Below the pieces are notes generated by a model. It was not told the origin of the DNA, did no database searches, and saw nothing but the letters and a program-made list of their open reading frames with translations. A stretch of DNA of 64,000 nucleotides. Source: JAICKM01 sp050998805 (GTDB taxonomy: Bacteria > Chloroflexota > Chloroflexia > QHBQ01 > JAICKM01). Positions 1-8,335 of the stretch are shown piece by piece; positions within the stretch are counted from its first letter, which is position 1, and each line of letters begins with the position of its first letter. The stretch covers positions 80,907 to 144,906 of the forward strand of contig JBPCPV010000006.1 of NCBI GenBank assembly GCA_050998805.1, written 5' to 3'. Both the position numbers and the translations under genes were made by a program.

Positions 1-2
1 TT

Positions 3-773
3 ATCGGCGGCGAGGCGGTCCCGCTACAGCTCAGTGAGAGCCGGGGTTTCGGCTTCGAGGTGGAAGACCTCGAGGCGCTGATCTCGGACCGCACGCGGAT
101 GATCGTCCTCAACAGCCCGCACAACCCGACCGGCAGCGTGTTGTCGCCCGACCTGCTGGAGGGGATCGCCAACCTGGCGAAGAAGCACGACATTGTCGTG
201 CTCGCCGACGAAATCTACAGCGATCTGCTCTACGAGGGCACGCACCACAGCGTACTCGAGTTCCCCGACATGATCGAGCGGACGATCCTGCTCGACGGCT
301 TCTCGAAAACCTACGCGATGACCGGCTGGCGACTCGGCTACGGTCTCTTCCCCGCCCCTCTCGTGCCGCACATCAGCAGGCTGATCATCAACAGCGTCTC
401 ATGCACCTCGTCGTTCAGCCAGCGCGCGGCGATCCAGGCGATCACCGGGCCAATGGACGAGGTGGATAAGATGGTCGCGGAGTTCCGCAAGCGGCGGACC
501 GTGGTTATCGAGGGGCTGAACAAGATCCCCGGCCTACACTGCGATATGCCGAAGGGCGCGTTCTACGCCTTCCCCAACATCCTCGGCACCGGCATGGACA
601 GCCGCAGCTATGCCGATTACCTGCTGACCGAGGCGGACGTTGCGGTGTTGCCGGGCACCGCGTTCGGGCAGTTTGGCGAGGGCTACATACGCATCAGCTT
701 CGCCAATTCGCTCGAGAACCTACAAGAGGCTCTTGCACGGATCGAAAAGGCGAACACCCGCATAATGAAGTAG
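3..773 (+). CDS. Class I/II PLP-dependent aminotransferase, 5' end outside the window
   Basis: The frame is open from the window edge, so only the C-terminal two thirds are present. The fold type I aminotransferase signatures are clear: an SPHNPTG motif, a DEIYSDLLY segment carrying the PLP-contacting Asp and Tyr, and SKTYAMTGWR with the Schiff-base lysine near base 306. The C-terminal half has the usual substrate-binding small domain (PKGAFYAFP, then GYIRISFAN). Members transfer an amino group from glutamate or aspartate to a 2-oxo acid in the cytoplasm. The sequence is close to the aspartate aminotransferase group, but the substrate cannot be read from it. The gene ends at a TAG 23 bases before a convergent gene. 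Confidence 0.92.
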   Translation: MGGEAVPLQLSESRGFGFEVEDLEALISDRTRMIVLNSPHNPTGSVLSPDLLEGIANLAKKHDIVVLADEIYSDLLYEGTHHSVLEFPDMIERTILLDGFSKTYAMTGWRLGYGLFPAPLVPHISRLIINSVSCTSSFSQRAAIQAITGPMDEVDKMVAEFRKRRTVVIEGLNKIPGLHCDMPKGAFYAFPNILGTGMDSRSYADYLLTEADVAVLPGTAFGQFGEGYIRISFANSLENLQEALARIEKANTRIMK

Positions 774-796
774 CGCGTTAGTGCGGATTGCCGGCC

Positions 797-1330
797 TTAG
801 ACGGCTTGCGTGCCGCTCGGTGGGCTGGTCTGCCCGACGCCCGTCGCGCTCGCCAGCTCGCCCGACAGGGAACTCGGCGCGTTGAGGTTCGCCCCGTTGT
901 CTACGCCGACGCCGAGGCGGTCCACCAACTCACCGCCGAGCCAGCCCGTCACCGCAGCGAGCAGAACCCCGATCACTTCGAGGGCAAAGGGGACGGCGCT
1001 CGTCAGATGACCGTTGACGCCCCAGCGCATCAGCACGGCGACGGCGAATAGCGCAACGACCACGACATTGCCGATGCCGTGGTACATGCCAACCTGCCTG
1101 GCGAGGGTGCCTGCGGGGACGTTCAGGTAGTCCAAGAACCCGAACAGCGCGGCGGCCAGCCTCCCGACTATACCGGCGATGCTCATCCAGTATGCGGCAT
1201 CGCTGAATGAGGTGTGCCCCACCAGCATGTAAACCAGGTCGAATACGGTTGCTGTGACGAACAGGCCGAGCGGGAATACGATCAGCATCGGGTGGATCGG
1301 GTGTCCAGCCAGCTTAACTTTGCTCTCCAT
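797..1330 (-). CDS. DUF2231 family membrane protein
   Basis: This protein of about 177 residues begins with the DUF2231 hallmark KLAGHPIHPMLIVFPLG and continues with four hydrophobic membrane segments. A GWLGGELVDRLGVGV motif lies near the C-terminus. The ATG at 1330 follows a G-rich stretch (GGGGGGTATGAT) that can act as a ribosome binding site. The frame is open further upstream, but that extension is low in family resemblance and runs into repeats. A paralogue lies at 30112-30678 and shares GHPxHPxLxVFPL and GWLGGELV. The function of DUF2231 proteins is not established. Confidence 0.85.
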   Translation of the reverse strand: MESKVKLAGHPIHPMLIVFPLGLFVTATVFDLVYMLVGHTSFSDAAYWMSIAGIVGRLAAALFGFLDYLNVPAGTLARQVGMYHGIGNVVVVALFAVAVLMRWGVNGHLTSAVPFALEVIGVLLAAVTGWLGGELVDRLGVGVDNGANLNAPSSLSGELASATGVGQTSPPSGTQAV

Positions 1331-1458
1331 ATCATACCCCCCCATTCCAGCTACGCAGTCGTGCAGCAGAGTTGCCGGTATCAGGAGCGAGCATGAAGCG
1401 TGCCGAGCCTGCGCCCCCCACCAAGAAGGCCTCGCGGGGAGTCGCAAAGGCTGCTTTT

Positions 1459-1503
1459 GGGTGATCCGCCAGAGGCTTGAACTCTGCATCTCGGTCTGCC
1501 ATT
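1459..1503 (-). pseudogene. Decayed tRNA-Lys-like fragment
   Basis: Read on the minus strand, the segment keeps a T arm (CAGAG, TTCAAGC loop, CTCTG; plus-strand 1470-1486) and an acceptor-like GCGGATCACC, matching the 3' half of the intact tRNA-Lys at 2453-2528. It also keeps a D-arm-like AATGGCAGA. The anticodon arm and 5' acceptor strand are missing. As with the intact tRNA, a copy of the inverted-repeat element follows at higher coordinates, which suggests an old duplication of tRNA plus element followed by deletion. Confidence 0.4.
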
Positions 1504-1515
1504 GGTCTGTATCTT

Positions 1516-1617
1516 TGGGAGAGCAGCTCCGCCCTCGATGTCTCACGACTACCGATTTCTTACTCTGCAGGCACCGTTGCCTGTGCAAGTACATCGAGCG
1601 CAGAGCGACTCTCCCAC
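1516..1617. repeat. Inverted-repeat (MITE-like) element, copy 1
   Basis: The outer arms TGGGAGAGCAGCTCC and GAGCGACTCTCCCACA are imperfect inverted repeats around a central part of about 70 bases. The same arms, with a different shorter centre, occur at 2648-2718. No open frame of its own was seen. Together with the tRNA fragment, it fills most of the 303-base gap between 1331 and 1633. Confidence 0.55.
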
Positions 1618-1633
1618 AGAAGCTGGCTTTGGC

Positions 1634-2110
1634 TCAAGTACCTCCCCACTTCCACAGATCTGGGTAATCGCCGACGCACTCTGCCTTGATTGCAGGACGG
1701 AAAGTTGTGTATTCAGTGGTCGGGTTCGAGGCTACTGCGACGACAGCCGCGCGCGGCGCGTTCTCAGCGTGCCCGCCCCCCGACTTCGGCAGTGCGCCCG
1801 CGATCAGAGCGCATACCATGCAGGAGAGCAGAAGCACGACCAGCGCCCCGGCGATGATCAGCCAGTACGAACGGCTGGGCTTCGGCGCTGCTACAAGAAC
1901 GTGGTTTGCACGTCTGGGAGATGCCTGCTTGTGACTCCGGCTGACATAGGATAGCCCGGTGCCGGGGATGCTGAACGTGGTGCGTCTTCCCGATGGACCC
2001 ACGCTGTAGCGTGCGCCACGCACACTGGCACTCAGCCCCAGCCCGCTTTTACCAAGGCTGAGCCGCACCCCAGGCAGGATTTTGATGCTGCGGCGAAAAC
2101 GAAAGCCCAT
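1634..2110 (-). CDS. DUF4236 domain membrane protein
   Basis: Residues 1-60 (GFRFRRSIKILPGVRLSLGKSG, then a GARYSVGPSGRRTTFSIPGTGLSY stretch) match the DUF4236 N-terminal domain, known for its short repeated beta hairpins. A basic linker follows, then one transmembrane helix at about 81-107 (SYWLIIAGALVVLLLSCMVC), and a C-terminal tail of about 50 residues outside the domain. The predicted topology is one pass with the DUF4236 domain on the N-terminal, probably cytoplasmic, side. The family has no established role. The coding 3' end abuts the inverted-repeat element. Confidence 0.75.
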   Translation of the reverse strand: MGFRFRRSIKILPGVRLSLGKSGLGLSASVRGARYSVGPSGRRTTFSIPGTGLSYVSRSHKQASPRRANHVLVAAPKPSRSYWLIIAGALVVLLLSCMVCALIAGALPKSGGGHAENAPRAAVVAVASNPTTEYTTFRPAIKAECVGDYPDLWKWGGT

Positions 2111-2169
2111 CTAAGCCTCTCTCGCCTTTGATCGTCCCCGTAAAATGCTTCTGTGGACGCGCGGCCCTC

Positions 2170-2424
2170 TCAGGGCGGGGGCGACGCGATCGGGCTGATG
2201 TTTATGTTCGGTATCTCTCCCCCGATATGGAAGCCGAAGAACATGATCCAGCCAAGCAGCACCAGTACCAGGCCGATGGTCTGCATCCCGATCAGGAACC
2301 CATGCCGGTTGGTGTTCGAGCTGTCGAGGTGTTTAGCCACCAGAACCAGCCAGTTGACTAGCAACAAAACTACCCCGACCCAGAACAGCAGCGTCGGGGT
2401 GACGGCGAAATGCGAAAGGTCCAT
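2170..2424 (-). CDS. Small two-helix membrane protein
   Basis: This 84-residue protein has two hydrophobic segments (about 11-30 and 44-66) separated by a short polar loop, and a proline-rich end. A strong ribosome binding site (CCAGGAGGACATTT) precedes the ATG at 2424, which supports it as a real gene. It lies 28 bases from the 3' end of tRNA-Lys on the same strand, so it may be transcribed from the tRNA promoter. No family was recognised. Confidence 0.65.
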   Translation of the reverse strand: MDLSHFAVTPTLLFWVGVVLLLVNWLVLVAKHLDSSNTNRHGFLIGMQTIGLVLVLLGWIMFFGFHIGGEIPNINISPIASPPP

Positions 2425-2452
2425 AAATGTCCTCCTGGATCAGACCCTGCTT

Positions 2453-2528
2453 TGGTGACCCGCCAGGGACTTGAACCCTGAACCCACTGATTAAGAGTCA
2501 GTTGCTCTGCCAGTTGAGCTAGCGAGTC
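2453..2528 (-). tRNA. tRNA-Lys (anticodon CTT)
   Basis: On the minus strand a complete cloverleaf can be drawn. The acceptor stem is GACTCGC with GCGGGTC (one G-T pair), the D arm has GCTC and GAGC, and the anticodon stem ACTGA/TCAGT carries the loop CTCTTAA. The T arm is CAGGG-TTCAAGT-CCCTG. The discriminator base is A and a CCA end is encoded. Confidence 0.95.
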
Positions 2529-2647
2529 GAAAAGTTACCGCTGCCGCTTTGTGTCAGCAGCCCCGTCATTATAGCAAACGTCGTCCCCTTCTGTCAAGAA
2601 GAGATCGCTGGTGATTACCCACATCTTGGTTAGGAGGTGGGAGCGTC

Positions 2648-2718
2648 TGTGGGAGAGCGGCTCCCCCTCGATAAATCACACCAACCGCAAGCAATCAAGC
2701 GCGGAGCGACTCTCTCAC
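2648..2718. repeat. Inverted-repeat (MITE-like) element, copy 2
   Basis: The arms TGTGGGAGAGCGGCTCC and GCGGAGCGACTCTCTCAC can form a long imperfect hairpin. They match the arms of the element at 1516-1617, while the loop region differs. It lies in the 595-base gap 2529-3123, which is filled with repeats and holds no convincing gene. Confidence 0.55.
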
Positions 2719-2770
2719 GGGCGCGGTATCCCCGACCCCGCCTCTCCCGCCACAATTCAAAACTCAAAAC

Positions 2771-2882
2771 TGACGCAGTCTAGGTCTTTCGGAGTATCTT
2801 TGCCCCCTTTCGGTCCAAACACCACAAAATCTGGCAGTAAATGACCCCTGAAATGGATATTAAAAGTGAGAGGGTAAAATTT
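2771..2882. repeat. Dispersed intergenic repeat of about 110 bases, copy 1
   Basis: The segment shares long exact blocks with 47305-47404: TCTAGGTCTTTCGGAGTATC, then TTTGCCCCC, a GTGGCAGTAAA-like block, GAAATGGATAT, and AAAGTGAGAGGGTAAAATT. The order and spacing are nearly the same in both copies and they lie in the same orientation. No coding frame is conserved between them. It is preceded by a short AAAACTCAAAACT tract of the kind seen elsewhere in the window. Confidence 0.75.
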
Positions 2883-2890
2883 CGCACCCG

Positions 2891-3026
2891 ATTCGTGCCT
2901 AGAAAACGGAGGTGATAGCCATGCAACAGCCAACTGCGGACCACTTTCCAAAAACAGATAATCCTAAGCCCGATCCGTGCCTAGATACCCATTTTTCACC
3001 TATCGATCCGATTGCTAGGCACGAAT
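2891..3026. repeat. Cluster of three ATTCGTGCCTAG repeats, one inverted
   Basis: ATTCGTGCCTAG is at 2891-2902, ATCCGTGCCTAG at 2973-2984, and the exact inverse CTAGGCACGAAT at 3015-3026. The outer pair can base-pair over 12 bases. A short frame starting at 2912 has a good ribosome binding site (CGGAGGTGATAG) but overlaps the dinG end and has no recognisable product. Confidence 0.5.
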
Positions 3027-3070
3027 TATCGAAATTATCGACTCTCGGAAGGCGGAAACCCCCTGTAAGG

Positions 3071-3087
3071 GCTGGTTTCAAACCGGC
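3071..3087. repeat. Short palindromic repeat (AGFKPAPT-type)
   Basis: GCTGGTTTCAAACCGGC is a near-perfect palindrome in a context that translates as RAGFKPAPT. From memory, the same phrase is a common dispersed intergenic repeat in environmental bacterial genomes. Only one clear copy is present here. Confidence 0.35.
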
Positions 3088-3123
3088 TCCCACGAGGGAC
3101 AAGGACCTTTTTGGGATAGGCTC

Positions 3124-5106
3124 CTACCAACCTTTATCAGCTCTACCTACCCCGATCATCTCCCGCACCCAAAGCCGCAGTTCGTCGCTACTGCCAAGCA
3201 CCGGGATGTCCTCCGGCAGGGCCTCCAGGAAGCGCGCCGCGTAACTGCGCGTCACCATGCGGGCGTCGCAGACCGCGACCGCGCCGAAGTCGCTCTCGGA
3301 GCGCATCAGGCGGCCAAAGCCCTGCCGGAAAGCGATCAGCGCCAGAGGCAGTATGTAACGGTGGAACGCCTGCCCGTCCAGCCGCTCTATCTGCTCGCTG
3401 CGGGCCGCCGTCAGGGGGTCGCCGAGCTGCGGGAAGGGCAGCTTGTCCATCACGACGAGGCGCATCCCCGGCAGATCCACCCCCTGCCACCAGCTTCGGC
3501 TGGCGAACATCGCTACCTTGCCGTCGGGCGATGCCCCGCGGAGGGCGGCCAAAAGCTGGGCCTGGGGTGCCTCGCCCTGCCGGTAGAGCCGCCAGCCTGC
3601 GATCCGCATCGGCTGTAGCTGCGCCCAGACCGCTTCGAGCGCACGGTGACTGGTGAAAAGCAACAGGCACTTGCCTCCCGCCGCGTCCATCAGCCGGGCG
3701 ATCTGGTCGGCCAGGCGGGCATAATACGTGCGGCCGGGCTGCTCCTGCCCGGGCACCGGGGTCAGCACAAGCCGGGTGCGGTTCGGGTAATCGAACGGCG
3801 ACGGCACCATCAGCCTGTGCGGCCTAGCAAGTCCGAGCCTGTCGCTGAAGAAGCTGAACGACTCGCCGTCTGAGAGGGTCGCGCTGGTCAGTATCGTCGC
3901 CTGCCGCTCCCACCAGGCTTCGAGGAACGGCCCGACCTCCAGCGGCAGAGCCAGCAGCGTGTATTCGTGCAGCCCGCTGTCAGCCGCCGCGCCCTCCTCA
4001 ACGTGGTACACCAGCAGCGGGTCGTCCACGGCGCAGACCGTCCGCAGCCGGTCGGCGAACGAAGCCGCTCGCTTCGACGCCCTCAGAGCCGCGGCCTCAG
4101 CCTCGCTGAGTTCCACCAGCTTCCTGCTGCCGAGGTCAAGTGACGATGCATCAAGACGGTCGGGTTCGAGGTCGGTCGCCAGCCGGTTGAGGAGATCGGC
4201 CAGTTCGCCTCCGGCACCGATCGGGGCGCGGAGCTTCGTCTCCTCCTGGCCGAGCCTCCCGGAGACCTCTAGATCGAGCCTGGCGAGCGCGGCCTGCGCC
4301 GCGCGCAGCAGCCCCTCACCGGCCATGTTGCGGGTAACCTCTCCGTAGAGCAGCCTCCGCAGTGCCCCGGACGAAGCCTCGAAGCCGTAGGCCCGCGTCG
4401 CCGCGCCCTCGAATGCGTGGGCCTCGTCCACGATCACCGTGTCGTAGGCCCCCGGCAGCATATGTCCGCCGGATGCGAGGTGCAGTCCGAGCAGCGCGTG
4501 GTTCGTGATCACAACCGAGGCGGCCTTCGCGCGGCGCGCGGCAGCCATAGCGAAGCAATCGCCGTAGCGTGGGCAGCGTTCGTGCGGGCATTCCTCGGCT
4601 TCTGTGCTGAGCCGCGACCGCAGATCCCCAGGCACCGCGAAGGGCATCTCGTCGAACTCGCCATGATGCCCGCTCTCCTCTATCCAGTCGGCCACGCGCT
4701 CGGCCATCAGGTCTGGATCGCTACGCGCGAGCTCAGTTTCTAAGCCGATGCGGCAGACATAGTTGGGCAGCCCCTTGAGCGTCGCCCAGGTGAGGTCTGG
4801 GGAGCCGAGGCCGAGGGTGAGTTCGGCGATCTGCGGCAGATCCTTGCCGCTCAACTGGTCCTGGAGGTGCTTGTGTGAGGTAGCGATCAGGGTGCGCTTG
4901 CCGTCTTGGAGCGCGCTCAACGCAACGGGCAGCAGGTAGGCCACCGACTTGCCGACGCCGGTGCCGCCTTCCACGAGCAGGTTCAGGCCGGAGTCAATCG
5001 CGTGTGCGACCGCGCGCGCCATCTGGCTTTGGCCGGGGCGCGCGATGTAGCTGGGCCAGGTGTCGGCCAGCCGGTCGAGCAACGCCGGGATCTCTTCCGA
5101 GTCCAT
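3124..5106 (-). CDS. dinG: DinG/XPD-like ATP-dependent DNA helicase
   Basis: This 660-residue superfamily 2 helicase is the DinG/Rad3 type, which unwinds DNA 5' to 3' and acts on recombination and repair intermediates. Visible features are a Q-like PGQSQMA, Walker A GGTGVGKS (47-54), four cysteines positioned for the 4Fe-4S cluster (C118, C173, C178, C184), the DEAH box (227-230), a WQGVDLPG motif V and the QGFGRLMRS motif VI. It lacks the N-terminal exonuclease domain found in some Firmicutes DinG proteins. The ATG at 5106 is 21 bases after a TATAAT box. Confidence 0.9.
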   Translation of the reverse strand: MDSEEIPALLDRLADTWPSYIARPGQSQMARAVAHAIDSGLNLLVEGGTGVGKSVAYLLPVALSALQDGKRTLIATSHKHLQDQLSGKDLPQIAELTLGLGSPDLTWATLKGLPNYVCRIGLETELARSDPDLMAERVADWIEESGHHGEFDEMPFAVPGDLRSRLSTEAEECPHERCPRYGDCFAMAAARRAKAASVVITNHALLGLHLASGGHMLPGAYDTVIVDEAHAFEGAATRAYGFEASSGALRRLLYGEVTRNMAGEGLLRAAQAALARLDLEVSGRLGQEETKLRAPIGAGGELADLLNRLATDLEPDRLDASSLDLGSRKLVELSEAEAAALRASKRAASFADRLRTVCAVDDPLLVYHVEEGAAADSGLHEYTLLALPLEVGPFLEAWWERQATILTSATLSDGESFSFFSDRLGLARPHRLMVPSPFDYPNRTRLVLTPVPGQEQPGRTYYARLADQIARLMDAAGGKCLLLFTSHRALEAVWAQLQPMRIAGWRLYRQGEAPQAQLLAALRGASPDGKVAMFASRSWWQGVDLPGMRLVVMDKLPFPQLGDPLTAARSEQIERLDGQAFHRYILPLALIAFRQGFGRLMRSESDFGAVAVCDARMVTRSYAARFLEALPEDIPVLGSSDELRLWVREMIGVGRADKGW

Positions 5107-5126
5107 CCGTTCCGATCCCTCTCTCC

Positions 5127-5156
5127 ATTATACCGCAGAAGACGACTCCCACACAA
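5127..5156 (-). promoter_or_regulatory. dinG promoter
   Basis: On the minus strand TTGTGT (5151-5156) and TATAAT (5127-5132) are separated by 18 bases, upstream of the helicase ATG. A separate plus-strand TATAAT at 5172-5177 lies back to back and probably serves the gene at 5230. Confidence 0.6.
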
Positions 5157-5229
5157 CGGCGCGATTTGTGCTATAATAGGAGTGAGGCCGACATATGTCG
5201 CAGGCACATGCATAAAGGAGCTGCTCCGT

Positions 5230-5448
5230 ATGCAGAAAATCTTCAGCTACGTCTTCTTCTTGCTTGGCACCATAGTCATGGTCCTGAGCATACTCGCGAT
5301 CTTCGGCCTGATCGTGCTGACGCAGGATCCCGGCGGTTCCAACACCTGGCTATATATCGGTATGCTCGGCTTCGGCCTGATCATCTGCCTGGTCGGCTAT
5401 TTCATGCTGTCGGCAGGAGGCGGGAATAATTCCGACCAACTGGGCTGA
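5230..5448 (+). CDS. Small two-helix membrane protein
   Basis: This 72-residue protein has two hydrophobic helices (about 5-30 and 42-64) joined by a short loop, and a glycine/asparagine-rich tail. The ATG at 5230 was chosen over the long upstream extension because AAAGGAG lies about 10 bases before it, a TATAAT box is at 5172, and the upstream part is the shadow of dinG. No named family was recognised. Confidence 0.6.
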   Translation: MQKIFSYVFFLLGTIVMVLSILAIFGLIVLTQDPGGSNTWLYIGMLGFGLIICLVGYFMLSAGGGNNSDQLG

Positions 5449-5551
5449 GGACTTACAACTGGGCGGAAAGCCTATCGAGGCAGCGCGCCGTATACTCAAC
5501 TGGAGAGCCAGGCCAACCCTACATCAGGGCCGGTTCTCAGGAGCTGGATTT

Positions 5552-5695
5552 ATGAACACTTTGCTGTCGAACGCGCTCGTAGAGAAGATCATCAAGGCAG
5601 TCCGCGACCTCGCGGATGCCGTCGCCCCGCGGCCCTCCCCCGTTCTGGTACCGGTGCCGGTGCGGAACCCGCAGCCGCGTATCGAGCGGCGCTGA
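5552..5695 (+). CDS. Short hypothetical protein (47 residues)
   Basis: An ATG at 5552 follows CTCAGGAGCTGGATTT, a good ribosome binding site at normal spacing. The product has an amphipathic N-terminal helix (residues 5-26) followed by a Pro/Val-rich segment (VLVPVPVRNPQP) and a basic end. A TATACT box lies upstream and a strong terminator follows at 5745. These flanking signals make expression plausible, but no homologue is known to me. Confidence 0.45.
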   Translation: MNTLLSNALVEKIIKAVRDLADAVAPRPSPVLVPVPVRNPQPRIERR

Positions 5696-5744
5696 GTCCG
5701 AACGCCGATCCACGAAAAACACGAAAAGAACGATGGTGTTCTGA

Positions 5745-5768
5745 GGCCCCCATAGAGGGGGCCTTGTT
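5745..5768 (+). terminator. Intrinsic terminator
   Basis: GGCCCCC and GGGGGCC form a perfect 7-base stem with a 5-base loop, followed by TTGTTAT. It separates the short ORF from the Rieske gene. It is preceded by CACGAAAAACACGAAAAGAAC, a phrase related to the repeat near 46255. Confidence 0.65.
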
Positions 5769-5784
5769 ATGTCGGGAGGAAGAA

Positions 5785-6120
5785 ATGCCGGAATGGGTTC
5801 GGGTCGCCGATGCCTCGGCTCTGCCGCCGGGCGAGAAAATGGCCGTCGCGGTTGCGGGCGAGGAGATCGCGTTCTTCAACGTAGACGGCGAAGTCTACGC
5901 CATCGGCGACATCTGCACGCACGCCGAGGCCTCACTCGCCGAGGGCGACTTCTACGATAACATGGTCGAGTGCCCGCTTCACGGCTCTGCGTTCGACGTA
6001 ACCACCGGCAAGGCGATCGGCCTGCCGGCGATGGGCAACTCCGGCAAATACGCCGTGAAGGTCGAGAACGGCGGCATATTCGTTGACCCCACGCCGGTTA
6101 CACCGAGGTCAACCCGCTGA
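5785..6120 (+). CDS. Rieske [2Fe-2S] ferredoxin-like protein
   Basis: This 111-residue single-domain Rieske protein is of the NirD/BphF ferredoxin type. It carries the two cluster-binding boxes C44-T-H46 and C63-P-L-H66 and the surrounding GDICTHAEASL and VECPLHGSAFD segments. Such proteins carry electrons to ring-hydroxylating oxygenases or other redox partners in the cytoplasm; no partner oxygenase is adjacent. The ATG at 5785 follows GGGAGGAAGAA and gives the usual family length, so it is preferred over the alternative start seven codons upstream. Confidence 0.9.
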   Translation: MPEWVRVADASALPPGEKMAVAVAGEEIAFFNVDGEVYAIGDICTHAEASLAEGDFYDNMVECPLHGSAFDVTTGKAIGLPAMGNSGKYAVKVENGGIFVDPTPVTPRSTR

Positions 6121-6129
6121 CCTCTGGCA

Positions 6130-6156
6130 TTAGCACTCTCCTAAAATGAGTGCCAA
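6130..6156. promoter_or_regulatory. CIRCE element 1 (HrcA operator)
   Basis: TTAGCACTC-N9-GAGTGCCAA differs by one base from the canonical CIRCE inverted repeat. It lies upstream of the -35 box of the groES promoter. HrcA binding here is expected from established knowledge of class I heat-shock genes. Confidence 0.92.
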
Positions 6157-6174
6157 ATTGGTGCCCCAAAACCC

Positions 6175-6203
6175 TTGCATTTTCCCGCGTTTTGCTGTAT
6201 TAT
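6175..6203 (+). promoter_or_regulatory. groESL promoter
   Basis: TTGCAT (6175-6180) and TATTAT (6198-6203) are 17 bases apart. The expected start of transcription falls in the second CIRCE element, so repressor binding would block initiation. Confidence 0.85.
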
Positions 6204-6207
6204 AGGA

Positions 6208-6234
6208 TTAGCAGTCTCACCGAGAGAGTGCTAA
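6208..6234. promoter_or_regulatory. CIRCE element 2 (HrcA operator)
   Basis: TTAGCAGTC-N9-GAGTGCTAA differs by one base from the canonical CIRCE. It overlaps the likely groES transcription start. With element 1 it flanks the promoter on both sides. Confidence 0.92.
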
Positions 6235-6280
6235 CCCGGACTACTGAACAACACCAGAACGGATAGAGGAGGTTTGTTGT

Positions 6281-6571
6281 ATGGCGAGTTTGAAGCCGCT
6301 CGGAGATCGCGTCGTCATCAAGGCGCTGGAGCGTGAGGAAATGACAAAGGGCGGGCTGTATCTGCCGGATACAGCCAAGGAAAAGCCCCAGGAAGGCCGC
6401 GTCGAAGCCGTCGGCCCCGGACGCATCCTCGACAGTGGGGAGCGTTCTAAAATGGAACTCAAGGAAGGCGACCGCGTTCTCTTCGCAAAGTACGCGGGCA
6501 CCGAGTTTAAGCTCGAAGACCAGGATCTGATGATCCTGCGCGAGAGCGACATCCTGGCGATCATCAGCTAG
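6281..6571 (+). CDS. groES: Co-chaperonin GroES
   Basis: This is a 96-residue protein of normal GroES length. Visible features are the N-terminal LKPLGDRVVIKALE, the mobile loop region around EEMTKGGLYLPDTAKEKPQ, and the conserved GDRVLFAKYAGTE. Seven subunits cap the GroEL ring and help enclose folding substrates. The ribosome binding site is AGAGGAGGTTTGTTGT. It is the first gene of a two-gene operon controlled by two CIRCE elements. Confidence 0.98.
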   Translation: MASLKPLGDRVVIKALEREEMTKGGLYLPDTAKEKPQEGRVEAVGPGRILDSGERSKMELKEGDRVLFAKYAGTEFKLEDQDLMILRESDILAIIS

Positions 6572-6619
6572 GTCTATTGGGCACAGTTCCCACTAGTTTT
6601 ACAGGAGGTTTGAGCCGAT

Positions 6620-8266
<1,647 letters not shown>

Positions 8267-8293
8267 GTCGAACGCACCCGAGACGTTCAATAG

Positions 8294-8335
8294 AGAAGCT
8301 CCCGGCCTGTATTGGCCGGGGGCTTCTCTGTATTT
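8294..8335. terminator. Intrinsic terminator between groEL and a convergent gene
   Basis: A long hairpin (GAAGCTCCCGGCC with GGCCGGGGGCTTC, loop TGTATT) is followed by TCTGTATTT. It ends at the stop of the convergent membrane protein gene, so it could act for both directions. Confidence 0.75.

Noticed and set aside
2912..3244. 110-codon frame with a good ribosome binding site
   Set aside because: It is built from repeats, reads through the palindromic AGFKPAPT element and overlaps the end of dinG; the protein has no family-like pattern.
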